A stretch of 44,202 nt of DNA from an uncultured Burkholderiales bacterium. GTDB taxonomy: Bacteria > Pseudomonadota > Gammaproteobacteria > Burkholderiales > Burkholderiaceae_C. Positions 8,510 through 19,126 of this stretch are shown in pieces. The notes beneath the pieces were generated by a model. The model searched no databases, was not told the DNA's origin, and saw nothing but the letters and a program-made list of their open reading frames with translations. The stretch spans positions 1 to 44,202 of the forward strand of contig CAISPG010000089.1 in NCBI GenBank assembly GCA_903887325.1, written 5' to 3'. Both the position numbers and the translations under genes were made by a program. The stretch's first letter is position 1. Each line of letters begins with the position of its first letter.

Positions 8510-9373
8510 ATGCTGACTCTGCTGTTTGACGGTGTCGCCTACGGCATGTTGCTGTTTGTGCTGGCCATTGGTTTGTCCATCACGCTGGGCTTGATGAACT
8601 TCATCAACCTGGCGCACGGCGCGTTTGCCATGGCCGGTGGTTATACGCTGGTGCTTCTGATGCAAAAAGCGGGCTGGCCGTTTGTGCCTTGTTTGCTGAT
8701 GTCGTTTTTGGTCAGCGCGGTATTGGGTTTGTTGCTCGAGGTCACGCTCTACAGACGCATGTACAACAAACCGCATTTAGACCAGGTGTTGTTCTCCATC
8801 GGCTTGACCTTCATGGCCGTGGCGGCGGTGGATTATTTTGTCGGCTCTACCCTGCAGCTGGTGCAACTGCCTGAATTCTTAAAAGGCCGCACCGAACTCT
8901 GGGACGGCGCATTGGGCATGGGCCATTACCGATTGGCCATCATTGCGGTGTGCGCATTGTTGGCGCTGGGTTTGCAATGGTTGTTGGTGCACACCCGGTT
9001 CGGGGCGCAATTGCGTGCTTCGGTGGATGACCGGCGCGTGGCAGCAGGCATGGGCATCAACGTCAACACCATCATCATGGCGACGTTCGCTGTCGGCTCA
9101 GGGCTGGCAGGGTTGGGCGGTGCATTGGGCGCAGAGGTACTGGGCCTTGACCCGATATTCCCGCTCAAGTTCATGATTTATTTTTTGATTGTGGTGGCCG
9201 TGGGCGGCACCAGTTCGCTCACAGGCCCGTTGCTGGCGGCACTGCTCTTAGGCATTGCCGATGTGGCCGGTAAATACTATGTGCCCAAACTCGGCGCATT
9301 CATTGTGTACAGCTTGATGGTGTTGATACTCATGTGGCGACCGCAAGGCTTGTTCAGCCGGGGTAACACATGA
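8510..9373 (+). CDS. Branched-chain-type ABC permease, LivH-like
   Basis: This 287-residue integral membrane permease has about eight hydrophobic segments. It carries the conserved LivH opening ITLGLMNFINLAHGAFAMAG and the later ALGAEVLGLDP and VVAVGGTSSLTGPLLAALLLG segments. It forms the membrane channel with the LivM-like partner that follows. It starts 5 nt after the receptor stop and ends in a 4-nt ATGA overlap with the next gene, so the pair is translationally coupled. Substrate specificity is set by the receptor and cannot be read here. Confidence 0.9.
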   Translation: MLTLLFDGVAYGMLLFVLAIGLSITLGLMNFINLAHGAFAMAGGYTLVLLMQKAGWPFVPCLLMSFLVSAVLGLLLEVTLYRRMYNKPHLDQVLFSIGLTFMAVAAVDYFVGSTLQLVQLPEFLKGRTELWDGALGMGHYRLAIIAVCALLALGLQWLLVHTRFGAQLRASVDDRRVAAGMGINVNTIIMATFAVGSGLAGLGGALGAEVLGLDPIFPLKFMIYFLIVVAVGGTSSLTGPLLAALLLGIADVAGKYYVPKLGAFIVYSLMVLILMWRPQGLFSRGNT

Positions 9374-10329
9374 ACGCGGTCAGCCGCAGTTTGCGGGCGT
9401 ATTCGAAGCCGCGTTTATGGGAAGCCATCGTGTGGCTGTTGCTGTTCACTTTGCCCTGGGCCTTGCCCGGTCATTCGCAACTCATCAGCGAAATCACCAT
9501 CATCGGCTTGTTTGCTATTTCGCTGGACTTGGTCTTGGGTTACAGCGGCATTGTGTCTTTAGGACACGCGGCGTTTTTCGGTACAGGCGCTTATGCGGCC
9601 GCGCTGTTTGCCAAACACATCAATCCAGACCCGTTAACAGGCTTGGTGTTTGCAAGCTTGGTCACGGCTTTGCTTGGCTTGGTGTGCAGCCCCGGCATAT
9701 TGCGCGGCTCAGACCTCACCCGTTTGATGGTGACACTGGGCATTGCGTTGATATTGCAAGAACTGGCCAACAAAATGGACCACATCACCGGCGGTGCTGA
9801 TGGTTTGCAAGGCGTGCTCATGGGGCCGGTGCTGGGTCGGTTTGAATTTGATTTGATGGGTCAAACAGCGGCTTGGTATGCACTGGTCATCACGCTGTTG
9901 GTGTTTTTGTTATTGCGTCGCTTGGTGTATTCGCCGTTTGGTTTCAGCTTGAAAGCCATACGTGATAACCGCTTGCGTGCGCAGGCCATTGGTATTCCCG
10001 TGCACGCACGGCTGATCACGGTGTACACCTTGGCAGCGGCTGTGGCGGGTTTGGCGGGTGGCATGCAAGCGCAGACCACCGGTTTTGCCTCGCTGGATGT
10101 GTTTGGCTTTGACCGTTCCGCCGATGTGTTGTTGATGCTGGTGATAGGCGGCACCGGTTGGTTGTGGGGCGGTCTCATTGGCGCGGTGGTGTTCAAAACC
10201 TTGCACAGCCTGGTGTCTGCGTTGACACCACAGTACTGGACTTTCTGGATAGGTTTGTTTTTGGTGTTGTTGATGTTGGTCGGGCGTGAAAAATTATTGC
10301 GTCCCTGGACTTGGGGGCGGCGCTCATGA
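9370..10329 (+). CDS. Branched-chain-type ABC permease, LivM-like
   Basis: This 319-residue inner-membrane protein has about nine hydrophobic segments. It carries the LivM signature SLDLVLGYSGIVSLGHAAFF near residue 55 and the cytoplasmic coupling segment SPFGFSLKAIRDNRLRAQAI, which contacts the ATPase. It would pair with the LivH-like permease as a heterodimer. The ATG overlaps the LivH-like stop (ATGA), and its own stop overlaps the LivG-like start the same way, which is typical of stoichiometric expression of the importer. Confidence 0.9.
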   Translation: MNAVSRSLRAYSKPRLWEAIVWLLLFTLPWALPGHSQLISEITIIGLFAISLDLVLGYSGIVSLGHAAFFGTGAYAAALFAKHINPDPLTGLVFASLVTALLGLVCSPGILRGSDLTRLMVTLGIALILQELANKMDHITGGADGLQGVLMGPVLGRFEFDLMGQTAAWYALVITLLVFLLLRRLVYSPFGFSLKAIRDNRLRAQAIGIPVHARLITVYTLAAAVAGLAGGMQAQTTGFASLDVFGFDRSADVLLMLVIGGTGWLWGGLIGAVVFKTLHSLVSALTPQYWTFWIGLFLVLLMLVGREKLLRPWTWGRRS

Positions 10330-11087
10330 ACCAAGACACCGTGCTGTCTTGCAGCGGATTGCTGAAAACATTTGGTGGCATCACCGCAACCGACCACGTC
10401 AGTTTGCAATTGCAGCGTGGTGCGCGTCATGCACTCATCGGCCCAAATGGTGCGGGCAAAACCACCTTGATCAATTTGCTCACGGGCGTGTTGACACCGA
10501 CCGCTGGCCGCATTGAATTGCTGGGTGAAGATATCAGCCACTTGCCACCTCACCAGCGAGTGCAACGCGGCTTGGTTCGCACTTTTCAAATCAACCAATT
10601 GTTTGATGGACTAACACCATTGCAAACTTTGGCGATGACGGTCTCGCAACAACTCGGTTTGGGTGCAGCTTTGTGGCAAGCGCTAGGCCGCGATAGCCGT
10701 GTCGCAGAGCGCTGCGAAAAACTATTGGATCAATTCCATTTGAGCGAAGTGATGAACCAAGCGACCATGCAGTTGGCCTATGGCAAACGCCGCTTGCTGG
10801 AAATGGCGATTGCCTTGGCCAGTGAACCGCGCGTGTTGTTGCTGGACGAACCGGTGGCCGGTGTGCCCGCTGGTGAGCGCGAAGAGTTGCTGCAAACCGT
10901 CGCCAATTTGCCCGCCGATGTCAGCGTCTTGTTGATTGAACATGACATGGACTTGGTGTTCAGCTTTGCCCATCGCATGACCGTGCTGGTGAACGGCGCG
11001 GTGTTGACCGAAGGCACGCCAGCGCAAATTGCAGCCGACCCGCGCGTGCGCGAGGTGTACCTTGGCCACGGAGACATACATGACTGA
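10326..11087 (+). CDS. ABC transporter ATP-binding protein, LivG-like
   Basis: This cytoplasmic ATPase of 253 residues has Walker A GPNGAGKTT and Walker B VLLLDEPVAGV, followed by a switch histidine in LLIEHDMDLVF. The ABC signature is slightly unusual: LAYGKRRLLEMAIAL, where most LivG proteins have LSYGxQR. The ATG at 10326 overlaps the preceding TGA; an in-frame start at 10311 would extend it needlessly. It energises import together with the LivF-like ATPase that follows. Confidence 0.9.
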   Translation: MNQDTVLSCSGLLKTFGGITATDHVSLQLQRGARHALIGPNGAGKTTLINLLTGVLTPTAGRIELLGEDISHLPPHQRVQRGLVRTFQINQLFDGLTPLQTLAMTVSQQLGLGAALWQALGRDSRVAERCEKLLDQFHLSEVMNQATMQLAYGKRRLLEMAIALASEPRVLLLDEPVAGVPAGEREELLQTVANLPADVSVLLIEHDMDLVFSFAHRMTVLVNGAVLTEGTPAQIAADPRVREVYLGHGDIHD

Positions 11088-11790
11088 TTTATTGCATGTG
11101 GAGAATCTGACCGCTGGTTATGGCGAAGCGGTGGTGTTGAACCAGGTCAGTTTTTCTTTGGCGGCGGGCGAAACCTTGGCGCTCTTGGGGCGCAACGGAA
11201 CCGGCAAAACCACGTTGATCAACACGCTGGCTGGTGCCACCCGCCAACACGCAGGCAGCATCACTTTGGATGGTGTGGCTTTGCACCGCTTGGCTTCGCA
11301 TGCCCGCGCGGCCGCAGGCATAGGTTGGGTGCCGCAAGAGCGCAATATTTTCAAATCTCTCAGCGTGTTGGAAAACCTGACGGCGGTGGCCAGGCCCGGT
11401 GCATGGACAGCGCAACGCGTGTTTCAGATGTTTCCTCGTTTGGCTGAACGTCAAACCAATATGGGCAACCAGTTGTCAGGCGGTGAACAGCAAATGCTGG
11501 CCGTCGGTCGTGCTCTGGTGTTGAACCCTAAGTTGTTGTTATTGGATGAACCGCTGGAAGGCTTGGCCCCCATCATTGTGGAAGAGTTGTTGCAGGCCAT
11601 ACGCCGCATCACACGCGAAGAAGGCATGTCGGCCATCATCGTTGAGCAACACCCGCAAGCCATTTTGGCCATCAGCCACCAAGCCGTGGTGTTGGACCAA
11701 GGCCAGGTGATTCACAGCGGCATTGCATCCGCTTTGTTGCAGCAAACAGCATTGCTTGACCAGTTGCTGGGTGTGAAAAACCATGCTTGA
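11080..11790 (+). CDS. ABC transporter ATP-binding protein, LivF-like
   Basis: This second ATPase of the importer has 236 residues. Motifs are Walker A GRNGTGKTT, signature LSGGEQQMLAVGRAL, Walker B LLLLDEPLEGLAP and the switch histidine in IIVEQHPQAI. The ATG at 11080 has GGAG 7 nt upstream and overlaps the LivG-like end by 8 nt. Its own 3' end overlaps the start of a prepilin peptidase gene by 8 nt, which is unexpected for a transport operon. Confidence 0.9.
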   Translation: MTDLLHVENLTAGYGEAVVLNQVSFSLAAGETLALLGRNGTGKTTLINTLAGATRQHAGSITLDGVALHRLASHARAAAGIGWVPQERNIFKSLSVLENLTAVARPGAWTAQRVFQMFPRLAERQTNMGNQLSGGEQQMLAVGRALVLNPKLLLLDEPLEGLAPIIVEELLQAIRRITREEGMSAIIVEQHPQAILAISHQAVVLDQGQVIHSGIASALLQQTALLDQLLGVKNHA

Positions 11791-12664
11791 GTTGTCCGGC
11801 CTGCGTGATGCGCTGACCTCATCTGTGTGGACATGGCCTTGCGTGGCGGCTTTGATAGGTGTGCAAATCGGCAGCTTCATCAACCTGTTGGTGTGGCGGC
11901 TTCCGCAAATGATGCAGCGCGAATGGGAGCAGCAATGCGCTGAACTTCAAGGGCAGACAGTGACAAACTTGCCTGTGTTCAATCTGGCGACGCCCGGTTC
12001 GCATTGCACCTCGTGCGCCACACCGCTTCGCTCGCGCGATCTGGTACCGGTGCTGAGTTTTGTGTTTCTCAAAGGCCGTTGCGCGCATTGCAACACCAAG
12101 GTGTCCTGGCGTTACCCTTTGGTCGAATCAGCGGTTGCTTTGTTGTGGGCGTTTTGCGCCTGGCGTTGGGGCGTGGGCTGGGGCGCATTGGCCTGGGCCG
12201 GTTTTGCCACCACGTTGCTGGCTTTGGCTTTGATTGACGCAGACACCCTGTTGTTGCCGGACAGTTTGACTTTGCCGCTGATGTGGGCCGGCATATTGCT
12301 GGCCTCAGCCGGTGTGATCAATCTGTCGCTAGAACAAAGTGTTTGGGGCGCTGCACTCGGCTACGCGGTGTTGTGGTTGGTGCAAACGGTTTTCGGAGCT
12401 GTCACCGGCAAACAAGGCATGGGCGAGGGCGACTACAAACTGCTGGCGGCTTTGGGCGCGTGGCTGGGCTGGATGGCCTTGCCTGCCGTGGTGTTGATCG
12501 CCTCGGTCAGCGGCGTGCTGTTGGCCATGTTGTGGCGTTGGCGTGGCCGTTTGCAAGCCGGTCAGCCCATGCCTTTCGGGCCGCAACTGGCCGCAGCGGG
12601 CGCGGCCTCAGCAGTCTGGCAGACAATGCCTTTGGATTTATTCGTTGCGACTTTCTGGAGTTAA
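11783..12664 (+). CDS. pilD: Prepilin peptidase / N-methyltransferase (PilD type, A24 family)
   Basis: This 293-residue inner-membrane aspartic peptidase would cleave type IV prepilin-like leader peptides and methylate the new N-terminus. The N-terminal cytoplasmic domain has SFINLLVWRLP and two zinc-binding CxxC pairs (C75/C78 and C100/C103). The membrane part has the catalytic aspartates in LIDADTLLLPD (near D152) and GEGDYKLLAALGAWLG (D217). All features of an active full-length enzyme are present. The setting is odd: its ATG overlaps the LivF-like stop by 8 nt and its stop is 6 nt from ligJ. It lies inside an aromatic import and degradation operon with no pilB, pilC or coaE beside it. Confidence 0.93.
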   Translation: MLELSGLRDALTSSVWTWPCVAALIGVQIGSFINLLVWRLPQMMQREWEQQCAELQGQTVTNLPVFNLATPGSHCTSCATPLRSRDLVPVLSFVFLKGRCAHCNTKVSWRYPLVESAVALLWAFCAWRWGVGWGALAWAGFATTLLALALIDADTLLLPDSLTLPLMWAGILLASAGVINLSLEQSVWGAALGYAVLWLVQTVFGAVTGKQGMGEGDYKLLAALGAWLGWMALPAVVLIASVSGVLLAMLWRWRGRLQAGQPMPFGPQLAAAGAASAVWQTMPLDLFVATFWS

Positions 12665-12670
12665 GCCATC

Positions 12671-13705
12671 ATGAGCCTGGTCATCGATTGTCACGGTCAC
12701 TACACCACCGCGCCCAAGGCGCTTGACGATTGGCGCAACCGCCAGATCGCGGGCATACAGGATGCAGCGCTTATGCCGCACGCGTCAGAGTTGAAGATCA
12801 GCGATGACGAGTTGCGCCACAGCATTGAGACCAACCAACTGCGCTTGATGCAAGAGCGCGGCAGCGACATCACATTGTTTTCGCCGCGCGCGTCTTTCAT
12901 GGCGCATCACATCGGCGACTTTGCGGTGTCTTCCACCTGGGCGGCGATTTGCAATGAGCTTTGCTTTCGCGTGTCCACTTTGTTTCCAGACCATTTTGTG
13001 CCTGTGGCCATGCTGCCCCAGTCGCCGGGTGTGGACCCGGCGACGTGCATTCCCGAGTTAGAGAAATGCGTCAAAGAGTACGGCGCGGTCGGCATCAACT
13101 TAAACCCCGATCCGTCCGGTGGCCACTGGACCAGCCCGCCCTTGAGCGACAAACACTGGTACCCGATTTACGAAAAAATGGTGGAGTACGACTTGCCCGC
13201 CATGATCCATGTGTCCACCAGTTGCAATGCATGCTTTCACACCACGGGTGCGCATTATTTGAATGCAGACACCACGGCCTTCATGCAGTGCCTGACCAGC
13301 GATTTGTTCAAAGACTTTCCTACGCTGAAGTTTTTGATTCCACACGGCGGTGGTGCCGTGCCTTACCACTGGGGTCGCTTTCGCGGCTTGGCGCAAGAGC
13401 TGAAAAAACCTTTACTCGAAGAACACTTGCTCAACAATATTTATTTCGATACCTGCGTTTACCACCAGCCCGGCATCGATTTGCTCAACACCGTCATACC
13501 CGTGAAGAACGTGTTGTTTGCGTCTGAGATGATTGGCGCGGTGCGCGGCATAGACCCGCAAACCGGTCACTATTACGACGACACCAAGCGCTATATCGCC
13601 AACAGCAAATTGCTGTCAGAGGCAGACTGCCACGAAATTTTCGAAGCCAATTCACGGCGTGTGTTCTCGCGCCTGGATGCGCGTTTGAAACAGAAAGGTA
13701 AGTGA
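12671..13705 (+). CDS. ligJ: 4-oxalomesaconate hydratase
   Basis: This 344-residue amidohydrolase-superfamily protein closely resembles LigJ, which hydrates the enol form of 4-oxalomesaconate to 4-carboxy-4-hydroxy-2-oxoadipate in the protocatechuate 4,5-cleavage pathway. The opening [11 protein letters not shown] places metal ligands at H8 and H10, with H180 in AMIHVST, H225 in IPHGGG and an acidic E286 in [15 protein letters not shown] and LNPDPSGG are further family hallmarks. Length fits the family (about 340). It starts 6 nt after the prepilin peptidase stop, and ligK follows after a single base. Confidence 0.93.
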   Translation: MSLVIDCHGHYTTAPKALDDWRNRQIAGIQDAALMPHASELKISDDELRHSIETNQLRLMQERGSDITLFSPRASFMAHHIGDFAVSSTWAAICNELCFRVSTLFPDHFVPVAMLPQSPGVDPATCIPELEKCVKEYGAVGINLNPDPSGGHWTSPPLSDKHWYPIYEKMVEYDLPAMIHVSTSCNACFHTTGAHYLNADTTAFMQCLTSDLFKDFPTLKFLIPHGGGAVPYHWGRFRGLAQELKKPLLEEHLLNNIYFDTCVYHQPGIDLLNTVIPVKNVLFASEMIGAVRGIDPQTGHYYDDTKRYIANSKLLSEADCHEIFEANSRRVFSRLDARLKQKGK

Positions 13706-13706
13706 C

Positions 13707-14393
13707 ATGCATTACCCCTTAGGAACAGTGAAGCGCAACATTGTTCGCGCAGATAAAGCAGCAGTTGAAAAGCTAGGCAAATTTGGTGTAGCCACGGTGC
13801 ATGAAGCCATGGGTCGCTTGGGTTTGATGCACACCATCATGCGCCCGATTTACGCAGGCGCACGCGTCAGTGGCACTGCGGTCACGGTGTTGCTGCACCC
13901 CGGCGACAACTGGATGATGCATGTAGTGGCTGAATTGATTCAACCCGGTGACATCGTGGTGGCTGCCATCACCGCGCCGTGTACCGATGGATATTTCGGG
14001 GATTTACTCGCCACCTCTTTCATGGCGCGTGGTGCGCGTGCTTTGATCATCGATGCGGGTGTGCGAGATGTGGCTGAACTCACACAAATGGGCTTTCCGG
14101 TGTGGAGCCGCGCCATCAGCGCCAAGGGCACCATCAAGGCCACGGTGGGTTCGGCCAATGTGCCGGTGGTGTGCGCAGGCGCAGCGGTCAACCCCGGCGA
14201 TGTCATTGTGGCTGACGATGACGGCGTGGTCGTGGTGCCTGCATCGATTGCTCAGCAAGTAGCTGATGCGGCTGCTGCACGCGAAGCGCTTGAAGGGGAG
14301 AAGCGTGCCAAGCTGGCTTCGGGTGTGTTGGGCTTGGACATGTACAAGATGCGTGAAGGTCTGGAGAAGGCCGGACTCAAGTACATCGATTGA
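13707..14393 (+). CDS. ligK: 4-carboxy-4-hydroxy-2-oxoadipate aldolase
   Basis: This class II pyruvate aldolase of 228 residues (HMG/CHA aldolase, RraA-like fold) cleaves 4-carboxy-4-hydroxy-2-oxoadipate into pyruvate and oxaloacetate, the last step of the pathway. The active-site segments GDLLATSF (G98-F105) and GVRDVAEL (R120, D121) are present; the latter provides pyruvate-binding Arg and a metal-coordinating Asp. It directly follows ligJ. An 84-nt gap with no clear structure separates it from the dehydrogenase gene downstream. Confidence 0.93.
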   Translation: MHYPLGTVKRNIVRADKAAVEKLGKFGVATVHEAMGRLGLMHTIMRPIYAGARVSGTAVTVLLHPGDNWMMHVVAELIQPGDIVVAAITAPCTDGYFGDLLATSFMARGARALIIDAGVRDVAELTQMGFPVWSRAISAKGTIKATVGSANVPVVCAGAAVNPGDVIVADDDGVVVVPASIAQQVADAAAAREALEGEKRAKLASGVLGLDMYKMREGLEKAGLKYID

Positions 14394-14477
14394 TGAGAAA
14401 ACCCGCATGACAGTATTCGCCTTGCATTCACGCCCAGCGCATCCATGGTCAGCAAGTATTTGCTGTGAGGTGAAGGC

Positions 14478-15470
14478 GTGACTTCATCTGCTTCGCCATT
14501 GCCGCAGACTTGGCGTGTGGGCTTGATTGGCTATGGCGAAGTCGGTCGCATATTGGCAGAGGACTTGCATGCACAAGACTTGCAAGTGTGCGCGTATGAC
14601 AGCAAGCTTCTTGTCCCGGCTGTATCTGATGAGCAAACGGCGGTTGCTAAAAATGCAGCGCTTGTTGTTCAAGCCATGCGCGATCATGCGCAGCGTTTTT
14701 CTGTGATTTTGCATGAATCGCATGCAGAAGTGTGTGCGAACAGCGATTGGGTGATTTGCGCGGTCACCGCCAGTCAAACACTGGCAGCGGCCACAGCGTG
14801 TGCGCCGCATCTGTTGCCGCAGGCTTTTTTTATGGATGTGAATTCTGCTTCTCCCGGCACCAAGCAGGCAGCGGCGGCTTTGATTGACGGCGCAGGTGCG
14901 CGTTATGTCGAAGCGGCGGTGATGACCAGTTTGCCGCCTTACCGCATCCAAGTGCCTATGTTGCTCGGTGGTGTGCACGCAGCTGCTTTGTTAACTGTAT
15001 TGAATCAACTTGACTTCAAGGCCAAGGTTGCCAGTGAAACTTTGGGCGTGGCATCCGCTACCAAGATGTCGCGCAGCATCATGGTCAAAGGCATGGAAGC
15101 CATGGTGATTGAGAGCCTCAGCACCGCGCGGCATTACGGGGTGGAAGACGCGGTCATGGCATCGCTCTATGAGACTTTCCCCGGCATCGATTGGGAAAAA
15201 CAGGCGACGTATTTTTTTCAGCGCGTGATTGAACACGGTCGTCGCCGCAGCGAAGAAATGCGCGAAGTCGCGGTGACTGTGCAAGAGGCAGGGCTGACAC
15301 CTTGGCTGGCATTGGCCAGTGCACAACGTCAAGCGCATATGCCCGACTTGAGCGATACGGGGGTATTCGGCACGCGCGGTGAAGCAGGTTTTGCACGCAG
15401 CGCAGATTGGCGCACCGAAGCCGACCGTTTATTGCAATCGCATTCGATTCATAAGAAGCAAACACCATGA
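14478..15470 (+). CDS. NAD(P)-dependent dehydrogenase, 6-phosphogluconate-dehydrogenase-like with DUF1932 domain
   Basis: The N-terminal Rossmann fold opens with VGLIGYGEVGRILAEDL (GxGxxG). The C-terminal helical part matches the DUF1932 type (TLGVASATKMSRSIMVKGME). The protein has 330 residues and starts at GTG 14478 with a GAGGTGAAGG-like ribosome site; its stop overlaps the ligI start (ATGA). In the neighbouring pathway the tautomerase LigU/PmdU would be expected, but this protein is unrelated to it. Its reaction is unknown. It may reduce or interconvert a pathway intermediate or a side substrate of the imported compound. Tight placement between ligK and ligI argues for a catabolic role. 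Confidence 0.8.
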   Translation: MTSSASPLPQTWRVGLIGYGEVGRILAEDLHAQDLQVCAYDSKLLVPAVSDEQTAVAKNAALVVQAMRDHAQRFSVILHESHAEVCANSDWVICAVTASQTLAAATACAPHLLPQAFFMDVNSASPGTKQAAAALIDGAGARYVEAAVMTSLPPYRIQVPMLLGGVHAAALLTVLNQLDFKAKVASETLGVASATKMSRSIMVKGMEAMVIESLSTARHYGVEDAVMASLYETFPGIDWEKQATYFFQRVIEHGRRRSEEMREVAVTVQEAGLTPWLALASAQRQAHMPDLSDTGVFGTRGEAGFARSADWRTEADRLLQSHSIHKKQTP

Positions 15471-16390
15471 GCAAACCCACATCAGGCGATTTCACCAAAA
15501 CCAGCGCTTGGCTGGATTGGTATGACGGCCCCGCCAAACCACGCTTTGTGCTGCCCGCCGGTGCGGTCGATGCGCATTGCCATGTGTTCGGTCCGGGCGA
15601 AACCTTTCCCTACGCACCCGAGCGCAAATACACGCCCTGCGATGCATCGGCGGCGCAACTCTTCGCTTTGCGTGACCACTTGGGCTTTGACAAAAATGTC
15701 ATCGTGCAAGCCACTTGTCACGGTGCAGACAACCGCGCGTTGGTAGATGCTTTGCGGCGTGCCAATGGCAAAGCACGCGGTGTGGCTACGGTGAAGCGCA
15801 GCATCAGCGATGCAGAGATTCAAAGCATGCACGATGCGGGTGTGCGCGGCGTGCGATTCAATTTCGTCAAACGCTTGGTTGACTTCACGCCCAAAGATGA
15901 ATTGATGGAGATTGCATCCCGCATCAAAGCCTGGGGTTGGCACGTAGTGATTTATTTCGAAGCCGTGGATTTGCCCGAGTTGTGGGACTTCTTCACTGCC
16001 TTGCCCACCACGGTGGTGGTTGATCACATGGGCAGGCCGGATGTGTCCAAACCATTGAATGGCCCCGAGTTCAGTTTGTTCATGCAGTTCATGCAAGAGC
16101 ACAGCAATGTGTGGAGCAAAGTGTCTTGCCCTGAACGTTTAAGCATCAACGGCCCCAAAGCTTTGCACGGCGAAGCTGCTCCTTACCAAGACGTGCTGCC
16201 GTTTGCGCGTCAGGTGGTTGAGCGTTTTCCTGACCGCGTGTTGTGGGGCACCGACTGGCCGCACCCGAATTTGAAAGACCATATGCCGGATGACGGCTTG
16301 CTGGTCGATTTCATTCCACAGATTGCGGTCACACAGGAGTTGCAGCGCAAGTTGCTGGTGGACAACCCGACACGTTTGTATTGGTCTTGA
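15467..16390 (+). CDS. ligI: 2-pyrone-4,6-dicarboxylate hydrolase
   Basis: This 307-residue amidohydrolase opens the lactone ring of 2-pyrone-4,6-dicarboxylate to give 4-oxalomesaconate, without needing a metal. It has the HxH pair H37/H39 in VDAHCHVFGP, the family segment VDHMGRPD around residue 188, and the catalytic aspartate D263 in LWGTDWPHPN. Length fits the LigI/PmdD family (about 290-310). It is coupled to the dehydrogenase upstream by an ATGA overlap, and ligA begins 18 nt downstream. Confidence 0.93.
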   Translation: MSKPTSGDFTKTSAWLDWYDGPAKPRFVLPAGAVDAHCHVFGPGETFPYAPERKYTPCDASAAQLFALRDHLGFDKNVIVQATCHGADNRALVDALRRANGKARGVATVKRSISDAEIQSMHDAGVRGVRFNFVKRLVDFTPKDELMEIASRIKAWGWHVVIYFEAVDLPELWDFFTALPTTVVVDHMGRPDVSKPLNGPEFSLFMQFMQEHSNVWSKVSCPERLSINGPKALHGEAAPYQDVLPFARQVVERFPDRVLWGTDWPHPNLKDHMPDDGLLVDFIPQIAVTQELQRKLLVDNPTRLYWS

Positions 16391-16408
16391 CAGAAAAGAA
16401 AGAACCGC

Positions 16409-17706
<1,298 letters not shown>

Positions 17707-17743
17707 TTGATTTCAAACATCAAAATATCATCAAAGGATTCCC

Positions 17744-18694
17744 ATGACCATCAAAGTAGCCTTGGCCGGTGCCGGCGCATTCGGCATCAAACACCTTGAC
17801 GGCATCAAGCTGATCGACGGCGTGGAAGTGGTGTCGCTGATCGGGCGCGATTTATCCAAGACGCAAGAGGTGGCCGACAAATACGGCGTCTCCCATGTCA
17901 CCACCGACTTGAACGACAGCCTCGCCATCAAAGAGGTGGACGCGGTGATTTTGTGCACGCCGACGCAAATGCACGCTTCGCAGTCCATCGCGTGTTTGAA
18001 TGCAGGCAAGCATGTGCAAGTTGAAATTCCGCTGTGCGATGTGTACCGCGACGGCGCTCAAGTGGTGGAACTGCAAAAGCAAACCGGTCTGGTTGCCATG
18101 TGCGGCCACACGCGCCGCTTCAACCCCAGCCACCAGTTTGTGCACCAGCAAATTCAGGCGGGAAAGTTCAACATTTACCAGATGGATGTGCAAACCTATT
18201 TTTTCCGCCGCACCAACATGAACGCGCTGGGTCAAGCGCGCAGCTGGACCGACCATTTGTTGTGGCATCACGCGGCCCACACGGTGGATTTGTTCGCTTA
18301 TCAGGCCGGCAGTCCGGTGGTGAAGGCCAATGCCATGCAAGGGCCGATTCACCCGACGCTAGGCATTGCCATGGACATGAGCATTCAGTTGCAAGCGGCC
18401 AATGGCGCGATTTGCACGCTATCACTCAGCTTCAACAATGATGGGCCGCTGGGCACGTTTTTTAGGTACATCGGTGACAACGCCACTTACATCGCGCGGT
18501 ATGACGATTTGTTCAACGGCAAAGACGAAAAACTCGATGTGTCCAAAGTGGCGGTATCCATGAACGGCATCGAGTTGCAGGACAGAGAATTTTTCTCAGC
18601 CATTCGCGAAGGCCGCGAACCGAACGGCAGTGTGGCGCAAGTATTGCCTTGTTACCAGGTACTGCACGATTTGGAGCAGCAGCTAAGCGCTTGA
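17744..18694 (+). CDS. ligC: 4-carboxy-2-hydroxymuconate-6-semialdehyde dehydrogenase
   Basis: This 316-residue GFO/IDH/MocA-type oxidoreductase oxidises the hemiacetal form of the ring-cleavage product to 2-pyrone-4,6-dicarboxylate with NADP. The N-terminal nucleotide-binding motif is VALAGAGAFGIKHLDGI. The substrate-binding half includes GHTRRFNPSHQFVHQQI and WTDHLLWHHAAHTVDLF, both typical of LigC/PmdC. Length matches the family (about 315). It is the last gene of the run; it ends 3 nt before the convergent toxin gene with no obvious terminator. Confidence 0.93.
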   Translation: MTIKVALAGAGAFGIKHLDGIKLIDGVEVVSLIGRDLSKTQEVADKYGVSHVTTDLNDSLAIKEVDAVILCTPTQMHASQSIACLNAGKHVQVEIPLCDVYRDGAQVVELQKQTGLVAMCGHTRRFNPSHQFVHQQIQAGKFNIYQMDVQTYFFRRTNMNALGQARSWTDHLLWHHAAHTVDLFAYQAGSPVVKANAMQGPIHPTLGIAMDMSIQLQAANGAICTLSLSFNNDGPLGTFFRYIGDNATYIARYDDLFNGKDEKLDVSKVAVSMNGIELQDREFFSAIREGREPNGSVAQVLPCYQVLHDLEQQLSA

Positions 18695-18697
18695 GGT

Positions 18698-19126
18698 TTA
18701 TAAGCTGACCAAATGCATGGCTTTGGCACCCTTGACGGAGTTCAAGGGTATGCGTTTATCCAAGGTGATTAATCTGCCGCCGTGCTTGACCGCGAGTGCC
18801 AGCAAATAAGCGTCGGTGAGTTGGCGCGGGCTGAGCAGTTTGTCCGCGTCGATGAAGGCTTGGTCTAACAGGCTGATGTCGTCAGGCCAGAACACATGAT
18901 TCGGCTGGCTGGTTTCGTTGCGTAATTTTTCAAACAAAACAGACAATTCCTGGACATTTTTATAACTTGCTTGACTCATGATGCGCAGCATGCCGTTTTG
19001 CGTCAACGGGCAACTTGCCCACCCCAAATGCATGTGCTGTGCCAGCCACCTGCTGGCGGTCAAGTGATGTATGTGTCCTTCGTCGTTGAGGGCAATCAGG
19101 ATATTGACATCCAGCAAAGCCCGCAT
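18698..19126 (-). CDS. vapC: PIN-domain toxin, VapC type
   Basis: This 142-residue PIN ribonuclease has the first catalytic aspartate D6 in ALLDVNILIAL and later acidic positions in LTDAYLLALAVKHGG and LITLDKRI. The segment CPLTQNGMLRI has Gln at the place where many relatives carry Glu (Q43). The ATG at 19126 overlaps the antitoxin TGA by one base (TGATG), a classic coupling; TTG at 19129 is less likely. Like other VapC toxins it would cleave specific RNAs when freed from the antitoxin. The target is unknown. Confidence 0.88.
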   Translation of the reverse strand: MRALLDVNILIALNDEGHIHHLTASRWLAQHMHLGWASCPLTQNGMLRIMSQASYKNVQELSVLFEKLRNETSQPNHVFWPDDISLLDQAFIDADKLLSPRQLTDAYLLALAVKHGGRLITLDKRIPLNSVKGAKAMHLVSL

